A stretch of DNA of 64,000 nt from Laetiporus sulphureus 93-53 (GCF_001632365.1 NW_024468520.1:337530-401529); one strand, 5' to 3'; counted from the first letter of the stretch, positions 12,671 to 23,270 are shown. Notes: generated by a model from the sequence alone, not told the origin. Program-made: numbers and translations.

Positions 12671-13332
12671 AGCGGGATTTGTGATCTGCAATTTGCGTGT
12701 GTTGTGGCGTGGTGCTGCGCCCGCCATCCTGTCTTTAGGTCTCTTGTTGGAAACGGCGACGTGTCGTACATGCAACTCGGTATGCTTTATGATACGGACA
12801 GAACAAGATGTTGCACAGTGAGTGCTCTCTGCCAAACTTTCCGTGAGTGCGATAGGACGCCGTGACGGCTGTCTACTGTTTGTGCTCATCTCACCTCAAG
12901 GCGGTCGTCGAGCCCGACGCTATCCTTCGAGAGGCATGCTCCCTGTGGTGACTGCCCGCCTTCTGTCTGCCATATTTTCTCTACGACCTTTTACAGTGCT
13001 CATCATGGAATGCTCAGCATCAGGGACACCACAATCTAGGCATAGCCCGTGCTGCTATCTAGGAGCGGCAACGCGGAAATCGAACTTTTCCGCCATGAGC
13101 TGACAAACAACCAGAATCGCTGAGGAATACCATCGGCCTTCACGATCCCTCGTTCTCGTTGAGTGAGGCATTCCGATCATCCTTGGTCCGCTCGATCGTT
13201 CGCTACAGAGACTGACATTGACAGCCGTGACCACGGTGACGAGACCATCACTGTCAGCCTCCACGAAACAAGATATAAACCCCTCCGCTCCTGCTCTCCT
13301 CCCCAGAAAGATCTTGCCTACCATCGCCCATC
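12671..13332. other. Intergenic, 662 bp, no gene seen
   Basis: Separates the monooxygenase from the membrane-protein gene. A pyrimidine-rich stretch (13280-13332) directly upstream of the next start codon looks like a fungal core promoter/5' UTR. Nothing else is supported. Confidence 0.45.
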
Positions 13333-14380
13333 ATGCTCATCCTATCTGCCCTTCCTCTGCTCACTTACTTCTTGATCGCTCTGGCTGGCATCTACCAGAG
13401 CTACCAAGCGGCGTACACCCAGTTCAGGTACCCGTGTCTGGGTGGGCCGTCGATGTATGTCCAACCGACTCGACGGGTGAGTTGCTTGCTTCTTGTCTGT
13501 TACAGAACACTCACCGGAATGCAGCGGACACGCTATGAAATCCGCACTGTGGTCTACTCAACGGCTGGCCGGCCGGGTGGACTACGTGCACACCGACGAT
13601 GGACCTTCCGTCATCGCCGACGACCATTCCTGGTACGCGATCGTCACCGAGGCCGAGGTGCTTGACGAGCGCCTCGACTACGTCTATCGTTCTCGACAAC
13701 CCAAGGACGACGACACTCACCCCTCGACGACACTCGCGACGCCCACGGTCGAATTCCTCACGTTCCCATCAGCGGCTGCCGAAGAAGACGAGGACGACAT
13801 GGACCACAACGCATGGCTACAGCCCAATTGGTCCCAGTACATGGAGCACCTTCAGCAACTACAGGAGCTCTACGTCGCCTCGACAGCTTTCCCAGCCGCC
13901 ACTGTCGATTCGGCATCGATGGTCAACATATCGACGTCGACATCGACATCCATTGATTCTACCCCATCTGCTACGGCCCCACCTCTGTCAACCTCGGAAG
14001 GCAAGGTCGAACCGGAGGAGAAGACGCAAACGGGCTGGACAACACATGACAGGTTTTTCTGGCTCGGAGCGGGTCTGGCGGTGCTTGTCATCGTCAGCGT
14101 AGAGCTCGCGTGTTCGGAAGACAATGTATGCGGTTTTCCCCGCTCTCCGGTGTCATCGCTTACAATCCTCTCGTGTCAGCCGGAAGCGAACTCCAAAGAA
14201 AAGGAGAAGAAGAAGCGCGAGGAAGATGTCACGGAGTCATCGTCGGACACGTCCATAGACGGAGCGTTCTTACCGTCTACAACGTCTACAGCCAAGAGTA
14301 GTCGTTCTCTCGTCACCCGATGCCATTCAGCGACTCCTGCCCCCGAGACATCGACACTCATCGCCGACCCTTCTGGTTAA
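13333..14380 (+). CDS. Orphan membrane protein with two predicted helices
   Basis: Exon 1 (13333-13454) encodes a hydrophobic start, MLILSALPLLTYFLIALAGI, a signal anchor. It splices at GTATGT to 13525, giving GGPSIGHAMKSALWSTQRL, and the frame runs to 14380 (325 aa). A 54 nt in-frame intron (14126-14179) is probably also removed (307 aa). The middle is acidic and Thr/Ser-rich (AAEEDEDDMDHNAW; STSTSTSIDS). A second membrane helix, RFFWLGAGLAVLVIVSVELA, is followed by a Lys/Glu-rich cytosolic-type tail (KEKEKKKREEDV) and a Ser/Thr-rich end. I do not recognise the family. A copy of its 3' end lies 4 kb downstream (18355-18600), so the locus has been partly duplicated. Exon 1 and its junction are inferred from phase only. 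Confidence 0.65.
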
Positions 14381-14480
14381 TTGAATCGATTTCTATTGAA
14401 GGCGAGCGATATTTTTCACGACTATCTCAACCTTCACTCACTAGTCTTCTCGAAGAAGACAAAGCTGACGACCGCCGAAG

Positions 14481-14922
14481 GTAATCCACGGTCGTCGTCG
14501 AGCAGGTGTACGCACGCTGATCTCCAATGTACAAGTAAGCCATTGGTATTGCGCATACATTCGCTCATGCTCACACGTGGTCGATAGGTCATGATGGACA
14601 GGAAAGGTGGTGTGACGTTGGGGAGTGGTGACTTCCGTCAGACTTGTGTCTAGGAGAGAAGCATGCAAGCATGGAGTTTAAAGGCGCACGTAACATTGTG
14701 ATCGTTAAGGATGATTCACGGCTAGCGTCGAACAGGCGTACGCCCGCTGATCTCCAAGTACAAGTAAGCCGTTCATGTGGTTGATGCTTTTCGCTGTGCT
14801 CATTGTTGGCTGATAGGCCACGAGGACCAAGGTTGTTGGTGTGATGTTGGGGAGTGGGGTTTTCCATCGGTGACTTGTGAACAGGAGAGAAGCATGCAAT
14901 GAGTTGAAAGACGTGTAGAACA
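14481..14922. repeat. Two-copy tandem repeat, period about 230 bp
   Basis: Copy 1 (about 14481-14695) and copy 2 (about 14711-14922) share, in the same order, CACGG-TCGTCGA-CAGG-GTACG, GCTGATCTCCAA-TACAAGTAAGCC, GTGTGA-GTTGGGGAGTGG, GACTTGTG and AGGAGAGAAGCATGCAA. They lie directly downstream of the membrane-protein gene and could be part of its 3' UTR or a non-coding transcript. Small indels separate the copies. Confidence 0.8.
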
Positions 14923-15345
14923 TCGAGGGATGTACTGGACAGGTCCGGTTGTATTTGTATCGCATATTCTCGAATCGGCAGGAATAGAGCATAATAGGCA
15001 TTAAAGAAGACTTGTCACCGCTGGCGGCGGGGATTTATTCTGTTTCTCTTTATTTTAACTCCTCCTGGCACGTTGGGAACTATTTGCTCATGCCATAGCA
15101 GTCCGTGCGGCCATTTGTTGTCAATGTCCAATCGTTCGCTTCGTGCTCGGTTATTTCTATAATGATCGGCCCTCGTGATGGTAAACGAAAGTTATATTTT
15201 ATACAGTATCGTTACTATTGTACATACAATGCGGACTATTTCAAACAATTTCGATGAAGCAAGATGTTACATGGGTTCTCATTGGGAGCGTCGTATGTAG
15301 AGATGATCACCACGAACTAGTATTACCGCTCATATCGTCATGACC

Positions 15346-17307
15346 TCAAGGCGCTGACCGCCTTAGAGCCTTATTGTAAGACTTCGATTCGACCTTGCTG
15401 AATCTGTCGTCGTCGCCCGAACCCTCCACGAACCGCGGTGGCATGTGGCCACCGAGCCCGCTTGCCGCAGCCTGCTGCATCCTGATCTGATTGCGCTGTG
15501 TAATCTGACTCTCAAGCTGCTGCCTACGGACCTCACGGGGCTGAGCAAGAGAAACATAAAGCGGCTTCGAGCCGATCATCTTGTTGTTCATCTCCGCGAC
15601 CGCCTTAGTCGCCTCATCGGGCGAGGAGAAGCAGACGAATCCGAAGCCCTTCGACGTTCCCTTATCGTCGCGCATCACTTTCGCGCTGGTGATGGTACCA
15701 AAAGGCTCGAACTCGGCACGTAGCTTGTCGTCGTCGATGTCGTGTTCAAGGTTTTTGATGTAGATATTGACACCCTGGTACTTGCTCAACTTCTTCATCT
15801 TCGCTTGCACATAATCATTGAGAAGCTCCGTTTCGCGCTCTTCCTTCTTCTGCGCCCGAGCGACGAAAAGCTTCTTGCCGTTGAACACCGTGTCATGAAG
15901 GTTGTCAACAGTCTGCTGAGCCTGTTTGTGAGTCTTGAAGTTCACAAAACCAAATCCGCGACTGTTGCCCTCATCATCACGCTGAATTACAGCTGAGGTG
16001 ATGTCGCCAAATTGCTTGAACAAGTCAAGGAATTCCTCCTCAGTCGTCTCAGCGTCGATGTTCTTCACATAGATGTTGGTGAAGAGATCGACACCCTGGT
16101 ACTTTCTCGCCTTCTCCATCTTCGCTTGTTTACGGGACTTGTGAAGCTCCGTTTCGCGCTCATCCTTCTTCTGCGCCCGAGCGACGAAAAGCTTCTTGCC
16201 GTTGAACACAGTGTCGTGAAGGGTTTCGACAGCCTGCTGAGCCTCTTCGTGGGTCTCGAAGTTCACGAAACCAAATCCGCGACTGTTGCCCTCGTCATCA
16301 TGCTGGATCACAGCTGAAGTGATGTTGCCAAATTGCTTGAACAGGTCAAAGAATTTTTCCTCAGTCATCTCAGTGTCAATGTTCTTCACATAGATGTTGG
16401 TGAACCGCGCCTTCATCTCCTCGAGCTTGAATTTGCGCTCCTGTATCAATCAATCAACGAGCAGCCAACAAGCTCTCCAGATAATGACGAACCTTGCGGG
16501 GTTTGTAGTGGCCGACGTAGACCTTCTTATCGTTCAAGAGCATGCCGTTGACCTCCTTGATGGTAGTCTCAGCAGCTTCGGTTGTCTCATAGTGAACGAA
16601 ACCATAGCCCTTCGAACGGCCATGCTTATCGGTGGAGATGTCGCACGATAAAAGATTACCGAATGCAGCGAATGTATTACGAAGAGCCTAATCGGCTCGA
16701 GTTGGCAACGACTCCAGCGGAGTAACTCGAATATGACTGACCTTGTCATCGATTTGTTCATGGAGGTTCTTGATGAAAACGCCGCCTTGGTGATTCGCGC
16801 CGCGGGCAGGATCGCTCTGAGACCACATGATGCGGCTGAACAATACACAAATATTAATCCACGCGGTTTAGATGAGTAGGATCTATGCGTACCAAGCACG
16901 CCCTCTGATCAAGGAGTAGTTCAACTGCTCCAAAGCACGCTCGGCGTCTTCAGCGTTGAGATAGGTTACATAGGCATAACCGAGGGAACGACGCGTGACA
17001 GCATCGCGGCAAACACGAATGCTATGCAATTGTGAAATCCGGGTCCATCCAAGACAATCCAAGCGACTTACCTCTCGACAGGTCCAACTAAGTCGAATAT
17101 CTCGAAGAGCATGACCTCGTTCACCGTCGGATCGAGCTCACCAACGTAGAGCGAGGCCGAAGGGGAGGACATCTGAGGAGGAGGAGCCGGGTTGTATGCC
17201 GGAGCAGGCGGCATAGCGGCAGGTGCAGGAGGCGGTGCGGGTGCGGCCTCGGAAACCTGAGGGACGGGAGCCTCTTGAGGCTGAGCGACAGAAGGAGATA
17301 CGGGCAT
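15346..17307 (-). CDS. Poly(A)-binding-protein paralogue, duplicated RRM3, no MLLE
   Basis: Five exons (17307-17072, 17021-16893, 16835-16742, 16687-16493, 16440-15346) give 582 residues in phase throughout. After a Pro/Ala-rich lead come RRM1 (RNP2 [11 protein letters not shown]1 LGYAYVTY), RRM2 ([14 protein letters not shown]), RRM3 twice in tandem (both NIYVKNID...RGFGFVNF, at about 233 and 340) and RRM4 ([25 protein letters not shown]). Cytoplasmic Pab1 proteins have four RRMs plus a C-terminal MLLE/PABC domain that recruits PAM2-containing partners. Here the chain stops about 40 residues after the RRM4 linker, in [15 protein letters not shown], and nothing MLLE-like follows in the next 300 bp. 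It should bind poly(A)/mRNA but lack PAM2-partner docking. It is probably a diverged extra copy, with a normal Pab1 elsewhere in the genome. Confidence 0.9.
15769..16398 (-). repeat. Intragenic tandem duplication of RRM3, period 321 bp
   Basis: Nucleotides 16398-16078 and 16077-15769 encode RRM3 plus its linker twice (107 and 103 residues). The copies are very close at protein level: DLFKQFG(N/D)[21 protein letters not shown] and [19 protein letters not shown] occur in both. The DNA is also clearly alignable. Both lie in one exon, so this is a within-exon duplication that kept the frame. Confidence 0.92.
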
Positions 17308-17883
17308 TGGATGTGCTGGGGCTATGTGGGGGACTGTTTACTGCGATGCGGACTTTTCTGCGACTATCGAGACGTTGTAGATTATCACAGGTCAGGATAA
17401 GGTGACCCAAAAATTACGCACCCAGGAGGGGGTCGAGGCAACTGCGTTTTGAAAAAAATTGTGTGTTGAAGCTTTGGGCCTGGGAAGAGAAGTGAGTACG
17501 AACGGATGCAAGGCGGCGAGAAGGACAGGCACATGAGGCCCACGAGCGGCATGAGGCCGTGATTTCCATCTTGAACACATCACGGTCACAGTCATGACGA
17601 TGTCGATGCGTGGCAGATATCGAGGGGGGTTCGTTGTGGTTTACACGTAGCGGGAAAACGTTGCATTGGCATTGGCATTATGCACTATATATCACGGGTG
17701 ATCTGTATGCCAGCATTCGGCTGGCATTTAATGAACAATCTGATTGTGCTTTAGGTGAGAGCACGATGTTCGTCATGCTAGCGGTACGGCCTCTTCGTTG
17801 GCGCAGAGTGGTGCATGTGCAAGGCTGTTATTGCTACCAACAGCTACATTGTGCTACATTGCACTATCGTATAGTGAAATTCA

Positions 17884-17901
17884 GCACAAGCTAGCTTGTG
17901 C
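17884..17901. repeat. Perfect 18 bp palindrome
   Basis: GCACAAGCTAGCTTGTGC equals its own reverse complement. It lies in intergenic DNA with no gene nearby. It could be chance, a dimeric protein site, or a transposon footprint. Confidence 0.7.
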
Positions 17902-18354
17902 TTGCTCTTGCCAGTTAGCAACACCTGCTCGGGCCCCGGGGGTCCATCTGTAAAACGCGGCTTCTTCGAAAGAATACCAGTGTTGCCAGAATGGTCCACG
18001 TCGGCAGAGCTTAAGTCTTCAACTTGTCTGGCATGGTGCTCACCAAGTCTTCACGGCTTCCGTTTCCAAGAAGATTTCAAACGTGCTGGTATTGGATTTC
18101 GAGAGTGGAGAAGTTGTTAGAAATACTCGGATGAAGGGGGGGAATACTGCGCAATAGATTTGGCATGTGAAGTCTTTCTCACACCAGAATGTCTAAGGTG
18201 CACTTTCCGATATGGAACAGGGAGAAAATATGCCGAACAAGGTCATTACAGATGGGAGACCCCGCCATATGTATATGCTCCTTGGATGTGCGATCCGCTC
18301 TGTGACATGTGTGCGTGAATTCCGCCCGAAAATATCAGTGCCAGCATTCGGATC

Positions 18355-18600
18355 GGCTGGGACGGACGGAGCATTCTCACCGCCAGTTACGTCCACATCC
18401 AAAGTGGTCGTTCGCAGACCGCTGACGTCGCTCAGCGACTCCCGCCTCGGAGACATCGACAGTCGTCGTCGGTCCTTCTGATTGACAGAATCGATTTCTA
18501 TTCGACGGTGAGCGCAATCTTTTCACGACTATCTCGACCTTCACTCACTACTCTTCTAGAAGAAAACAAAGCTGACGATCATCGAAGACAACCCACTGCG
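18355..18600 (+). pseudogene. Relic copy of the membrane-protein gene 3' end
   Basis: This stretch aligns with about 14250-14490, the last coding part and 3' flank of the membrane-protein gene. Shared blocks include GACGGAGC-TTCT-ACCG, CAGCGACTCC, GAGACATCGACA, GAATCGATTTCTATT, TTTTCACGACTATCTC, ACCTTCACTCACTA and ACAAAGCTGACGA. The upstream coding part, the membrane helices and the start are missing. A partial, diverged duplicate rather than a functional gene is the best reading. Confidence 0.8.
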
Positions 18601-19558
18601 GTTATACGAACGACTTCGATCGCATCTCGGGCAGCAAATAAAAAAGGCGATTTTTGAGGTTCGAGCGGGCGGCGTCTGAATCTTTGAACGGGAGAGTCTG
18701 TGCGCATACTACGGATCTGAGGACATCAGTTATGACTAGGCTGTTCTGTCAGCGCACAGGATCGTACCTTTGCGGAACCTTCAGCTCGGAATGTGTGCGT
18801 CAGGATCGGAGCACAGGCAACTTTGGAGGCCACCTCTGTGTGCATCCGGATGGGACCATGCGAGCATATAGCGGGGTTCTTCTGACCTAATGCCAAGAGC
18901 CGCGGGACCACGAGAGTCACGTATCGAGTTTTCAACGGAACCCGTGCATCTCTCCTCGTGCATGATAGACGTTGACAGTATGAATGACGCCGTATCAATC
19001 AGAGAAACCCGCGTTCTCCTCGTCTGTGGTGGACATTGATAGTATGCTCAAGCAGAAGAACGCGTCTTCTCCTCGTGCACGATGGACATGAGAACCCACT
19101 TGTACCCGTCATGAGTATACACAGGGTACACAGTGCCAAAGGGGTTATCCGCCATAATATGTTTCTGTAGCTTCAACCTACGAGAGGTGAGTGGTGCAGG
19201 CTGTGAGGACATCACACAAGGTGGAAGCGCACATATCATCAAACTCCTGATGATTCAACGGTGTAACAGATTTGCGGAAGAATTGGATGTTCTACGTGGG
19301 CTCATTGTAAGCAACAAGTCGAGAAAAGAGAGGTAGAAACCGTACAGCCGCACTCCCATCCTTATGCTTGAGCTCTTCAAATCCTCCAAATCTTTCGTCA
19401 CGACGAACTACAACAAAGTCGTCGTGCTGAGGGTTATCCAAGTTCATAGTTTGCAGGAGTCAGTGAAGTCCAAGTCAAAGGTGCGCGGATGTGGCGGAGT
19501 TTCAACCACCTTCTCCTTCGGCGCTTTATGATTAATACTCATCTATCCTTAATTAACC

Positions 19559-20128
19559 ATGGGAAAGCGTGAGAAGTCCGAAGCGACATTGTCCCAATCG
19601 GCAGTGTCGCTCGTCCTTCCTCCCTCGCTGTACCTTGGGCCTCGCTCAGCAGCTTCGTCTAAGGCATTCCTAACGGCGAATTCAGTCTCCCACGTTCTGA
19701 ACGTCGGTTCAAGTCCCGCTGACAAAGTCGAGGGCGTAACCTACCATCGCATCTCTCTGAGCGACTCTCCAACGTCGTCGATCTCTAAAGTCTGCGATCC
19801 AGCCTGCGAGATTATCGATGCTGCCCTCAAATCCAACAATGGCATGGGCAAAGTCCTCATACATTGCTCAGCAGACATCTCGCGCTCTCCTATGATCGTC
19901 GCAGCGTATCTCATGAAACGGCACAAGATGTCGTTGAAGGCGGCACTGCGGCAGATCATTCAAGTCCGGCCACAGATCTCGCCCAACCCGGGGTTCCTTC
20001 AGCAGCTGAAAGAGTTGGAGATGGAGCTGTTCGGAATTGTGTCATTGGATGTAGATGAGCTTCCGAAGCGCGAAAAGGACCGCTTGGCATTGTTCGAGGA
20101 AGCACGTACCGAAGTCCTTGCGGACTGA
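19559..20128 (+). CDS. Dual-specificity protein phosphatase
   Basis: A single uninterrupted exon encodes 189 residues. The catalytic P-loop is IHCSADISRSP, with nucleophile Cys103 and Arg109 in the required C-x5-R spacing, followed by the DSP-typical helix MIVAAYLMK. The general-acid Asp is probably Asp69 (RISLSDSP). The N-terminal PSLYLGPRSAAS strand and VSHVLNVGSS are typical of small atypical DSPs. The family removes phosphate from Ser/Thr and Tyr, often on MAP kinases. The usual Gly at the fourth position of the loop (HCxxGxSR) is Asp here, which may lower activity. The start has a good context (ACCATGGGA). No targeting signal is visible. Confidence 0.88.
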   Translation: MGKREKSEATLSQSAVSLVLPPSLYLGPRSAASSKAFLTANSVSHVLNVGSSPADKVEGVTYHRISLSDSPTSSISKVCDPACEIIDAALKSNNGMGKVLIHCSADISRSPMIVAAYLMKRHKMSLKAALRQIIQVRPQISPNPGFLQQLKELEMELFGIVSLDVDELPKREKDRLALFEEARTEVLAD

Positions 20129-20516
20129 TGTATATAGTACGAAAGAGCTTCGTATTATAATACCCGATTTCCAGTATCACCGATGTATACATGTGTACCA
20201 ACGATTCAGAATGGTCCTGTTTCTGAGCATTGCTCTCTACTTAAAGCTAGCTCAAATCATTGGGGAACCTTCGTCCGTCGGCGAATAATCAAGAATACTG
20301 GAGACTCGTGCACAGCATTAAATAATGATCCAATGATCACTCGGGGGGAGCATGGAATAAAGTGTGCAAATACACTTTCATTAAACAGCCAAGCCCACAC
20401 AGTGCCATAGCAGACGCATGAAACGGTGCAACGTTTAACTCTTTCAAGAACTCGTCTGCCTACTAACAAGACGGCCACAACCGGTTTGCCGCTCAATCTG
20501 ACAAAAACAGAAATGA
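20129..20516. other. Convergent 3' ends, no gene seen
   Basis: This 388 bp stretch holds the 3' regions of the phosphatase (plus) and the RING/IFI6 gene (minus). No other coding content is visible. Confidence 0.5.
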
Positions 20517-21293
20517 TCAAAGCTTCCCGTCGTCGTCCTTCTCTGAACCCTCCGTTGCCTCTGTTCCCTGCCTAAAGGACACATTTTCAGCCATGGCGGC
20601 ACCAGCTGCCCCTGCAGAGGCCGCTGCACCAGCCACAAATCCGACCGCAGGAAGGGCACCACCCATCGCAACGCTCTGACAGATCGAAAAGAGCGAACCT
20701 GCAACGACATTGCCAATAGTGCCCTGCCAGGCAGCCGCGAGGGTGCCTAGATGATTGTATAGGTGAGTAAAGCCTGTTAGGAGTAAGCGAATGAAAAATA
20801 CAACCAGCAACTGGTCCTGCTGCGCTGAATCCTACGATGCCGAGTGCAACCGGTGCAACGACAGGCGCCAGGACAGCGCCTATGATGGCAGATCCCGCGT
20901 AGACGGCGGTTTTGACGCCGACTTCCATCGCTCTGGAGTAAATGAATGAGGATCACTTCTCACATTAACATATTTTCAAGCTCACCGGCAAATGGGACAC
21001 TTATCAGTGGTATTGCTCATGCACGACTCGTGAAACCCGTGACCACACGAGAACTTTCGAACGCCCCGACGCTGGACGGAGTAATGAAGGGGGTACTTGC
21101 ATTTGGAACACTGGTCCACCATAATTTTCTCGTAATGCGATATCTGGGAGTTCAGAGGAAGGAGTCAAGATGAGGAGCCTACCGCGTCCGTGGTTTTATG
21201 GGCAGCTTGAGCATGCAGCTCATTTTGCGAAGTAGGCTTTGAAGCGATGAAGGAAATCGGACGCACGCACGCCCTGCCACGGAAGGAGCTCAT
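20517..21293 (-). CDS. RING-H2 finger fused to IFI6/IFI27-like membrane domain
   Basis: Four exons (21293-21183, 21143-20986, 20932-20805, 20746-20517) join in phase to 208 residues. After about 48 residues comes a RING-H2 finger: CSKC, then FSCGHGFHESC, then CPIC, i.e. C-x2-C-...-C-x-H-x2-H-x2-C-...-C-x2-C, the ligand order expected of E3 ubiquitin ligases. Directly after CPICR the chain enters an interferon-induced 6-16 (IFI6/IFI27, ISG12) type domain: small, Gly/Ala-rich and hydrophobic (GSAIIGAVLAPVVAPVALGI; AGSLFSICQSVAMGGAL). An acidic tail ends the protein. IFI6-family proteins of animals sit in mitochondrial or ER membranes. A membrane-anchored ubiquitin ligase is the natural inference. 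A shorter model starting at 20928 would leave out the RING, but the splice between CPIC and the hydrophobic part (GTGAGC...CCAG) is clean. Confidence 0.75.
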
Positions 21294-21756
21294 ATGGCTT
21301 TAAATTTTCCAGTAAAGCAGTGGACCGAGCTTGTGAACTTCGAGGCGGGAAATAAGGAGAAAGCATGTAGGAAAAGAGCATGAAAATCGCGAGCGGCGCG
21401 TCCGAACAGCTGTGAAATTGTCGCCACTGGTCACAGGACCGCGTAGTTGGCTGTCAAAAGCCGTTATCTCCAAGGATATCTAGGTTGTCAAAGCGACATG
21501 TTGGGTTTCACTGGAAAAACATACCAGCTCGGACATTTTATGCTCGAGATCTAATCGGGATGTAATCTCCCAATATGACAGGCCAATTACCGGATTGGTC
21601 ATGAACGACGTCATCTCCGGCGATGTTACGCGGTGCGCCGGCAGTTGAGTCGCGGGCATGGGTCGACTATAAAACCGGCTGCTCACGACTGTTTCTTTCA
21701 CTTTTCTTCTCTAGCTCTATCTCCAACGCAACATTTTTCAGTACCACTTGCTCACA
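20929..21756. other. 5' exons of RING gene and divergent promoter
   Basis: Positions 20933-21293 hold the upstream introns and exons of the RING/IFI6 gene. The remaining 463 bp (21294-21756) is a divergent promoter shared with the helical-protein gene on the plus strand. CTATAAAACC near 21668 is TATA-like, about 85 bp upstream of that start. Confidence 0.5.
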
Positions 21757-23270
21757 ATGTTCGCGGCTTCGAGGACAACAGCTTGTCGAGTACGCGTTGC
21801 GCCCTCGGGTACGGTGCCGTTCGGCCCGCGTTGCGTCGCAAGTAGACCGATATCTCTGAGATATCAGTCGACGAATACTGGGAGACCATCGTCTGCAATG
21901 GGCACAAGTGTCGCTGCAGGTGTAGCGGGCGGCGGAGTGGTCCTACTCGGAGGTAACCACGATCCTGCACGTACCTATCGCAGCAATCCGACTGAGTTGT
22001 GCACATGCAGTTTACGCCTGGTACCACTTCTCCGGTATCAAGACTGCCGTCGACGCGACTAAGGCAGCCCGGGCTTACTACCAGCAGACCAAACGCACCA
22101 TCGCCGAGAAGGCACCCAAGAATCCGAACGAGATTATCCAGTTCCTGAGGCAGACCACTAAGTCCTACACGGGCATCATCCCGGGAGCATCCTCCTACGT
22201 CGACTCTACCTTTGATGCGCTTGATGAACTGCACGAGACACACGGCCCAGAGGTCAACCGCATCCTTCAGCAGGGTTATGACGAGATCAAGTCCATTCTG
22301 AGGGAAAAGAATGCGGGCATGAACCCTGAGACGAGCATGAAAGTCATGTCGGTACTGAGCCAGCGCATTGGCGAGCTCGAGGAGTTGGGCAAGAAGGCCG
22401 GGCAGGACACCTTCAAGGCGCTTAGCGACCGGTATCCGGAGGTGGGGGAAAAGTTAGGCGGCGGGTACGAGGAACTTCGTCGCATGGCTGAGCAGAGCGG
22501 ACCAGGAGCGAAGAAGATTATGGATGACACTACCCGACAGGTCAATCTTGAGATGGGTAACTTCAAACCTGCATCATCTGACAATCACGACAGGTCATGG
22601 AGATGTTCTCCAAGGGCTTCAATCCTGATAGACTGAACGAAGCTCGCGAGCTCCTGCAATCCAAGACCGATGAGATTCGCAAGCTTGCCAAATCCTCCGG
22701 ACAGGATGCATGGAACAAGGCCGTGCAAGAAGCTTCGCCATTCCTCGACAAGCTGCCCGAGATCAGGAAGTTACTAGAGAACAATGCGAATGAGTTCGCT
22801 GCAGCCGGGGTAGCGCAAGGCAATGCAGCTCAGGAAGTCTTTGCAAGAGTGAAGGAAGCAGCCGAGGGTGACGTACTGAAGAGCAAGGAGAAGATGAAGG
22901 AGCTGCAGGAATTCGTGTTGAAGAAAGCTCAGGAGGCGCAGGAACTATGGAGCATGGATCGAGGTTGGAACGGGATGCAGGATTGGTTGACGGCAATTTC
23001 AGGCGGCGAGGAGGTATATAACCATCCCTCCTCCATCTATGGCCTTCTACCGTCGTACGTAGCGGATCGCTGATCCTTGCTTGACAGATCCTGCAGAAGA
23101 CGCCAGATATAGGCGCGTTTACGCAGTTGGCACATCAACGCGGCGAGGATGCGCGCAAGCTGACCAAAGAGACGTATGATGATATCGTGAAGGTGCTGGA
23201 GGAGAAAGGCAGGAAAGCAAAGCAGCTCGCAGAGAGGACGCGGCAGGAGACGAAACAGAAGCCGTCATGA
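21757..23270 (+). CDS. Probable mitochondrial helical protein, long paralogue
   Basis: Four exons (21757-21952, 22011-22540, 22594-23013, 23088-23270) give 442 residues. The N-terminus is rich in Arg/Ser and free of acidic residues (MFAASRTTACRVRVAPSGTV, then SRPISLRYQS), a classical mitochondrial presequence. A glycine-rich hydrophobic segment (SVAAGVAGGGVVLLGG) precedes YAWYHFSGIK, and the rest is long amphipathic, charged helix (KTAVDATKAARAYYQQTKR; ELQEFVLKKAQEAQELWSMD) resembling apolipoprotein or LEA-like repeats. No catalytic motif is seen. A smaller relative lies 850 bp downstream with the same YA-YHFSG motif and an intron at the same place and phase, so the two arose by duplication. 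Membrane-associated scaffold or lipid-binding roles are possible but unproven. Confidence 0.75.

Larger units (their letters stand above)
17308..19558. other. 2.25 kb gene-poor region with duplicated relic
   Basis: No intact gene is supported. It contains a perfect 18 bp palindrome (17884-17901) and the relic of the membrane-protein 3' end (18355-18600). It ends with the promoter of the phosphatase gene. Confidence 0.5.

Noticed and set aside
13506..13524. Use of the acceptor at 13505 in the membrane-protein gene
   Set aside because: Any phase-0 join there reaches TGA at once; the GTATGT donor at 13455 with the acceptor at 13524 gives a continuous frame.
19689..19702. GGTTCAAGTCCC, a tRNA B-box-like word
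   Set aside because: It lies inside the phosphatase coding sequence, and no A-box or acceptor stem surrounds it.
21752..22243. 163-codon minus-strand frame
   Set aside because: Antisense to the exons of the long helical-protein gene, which has better codon content, splice sites and a paralogue.
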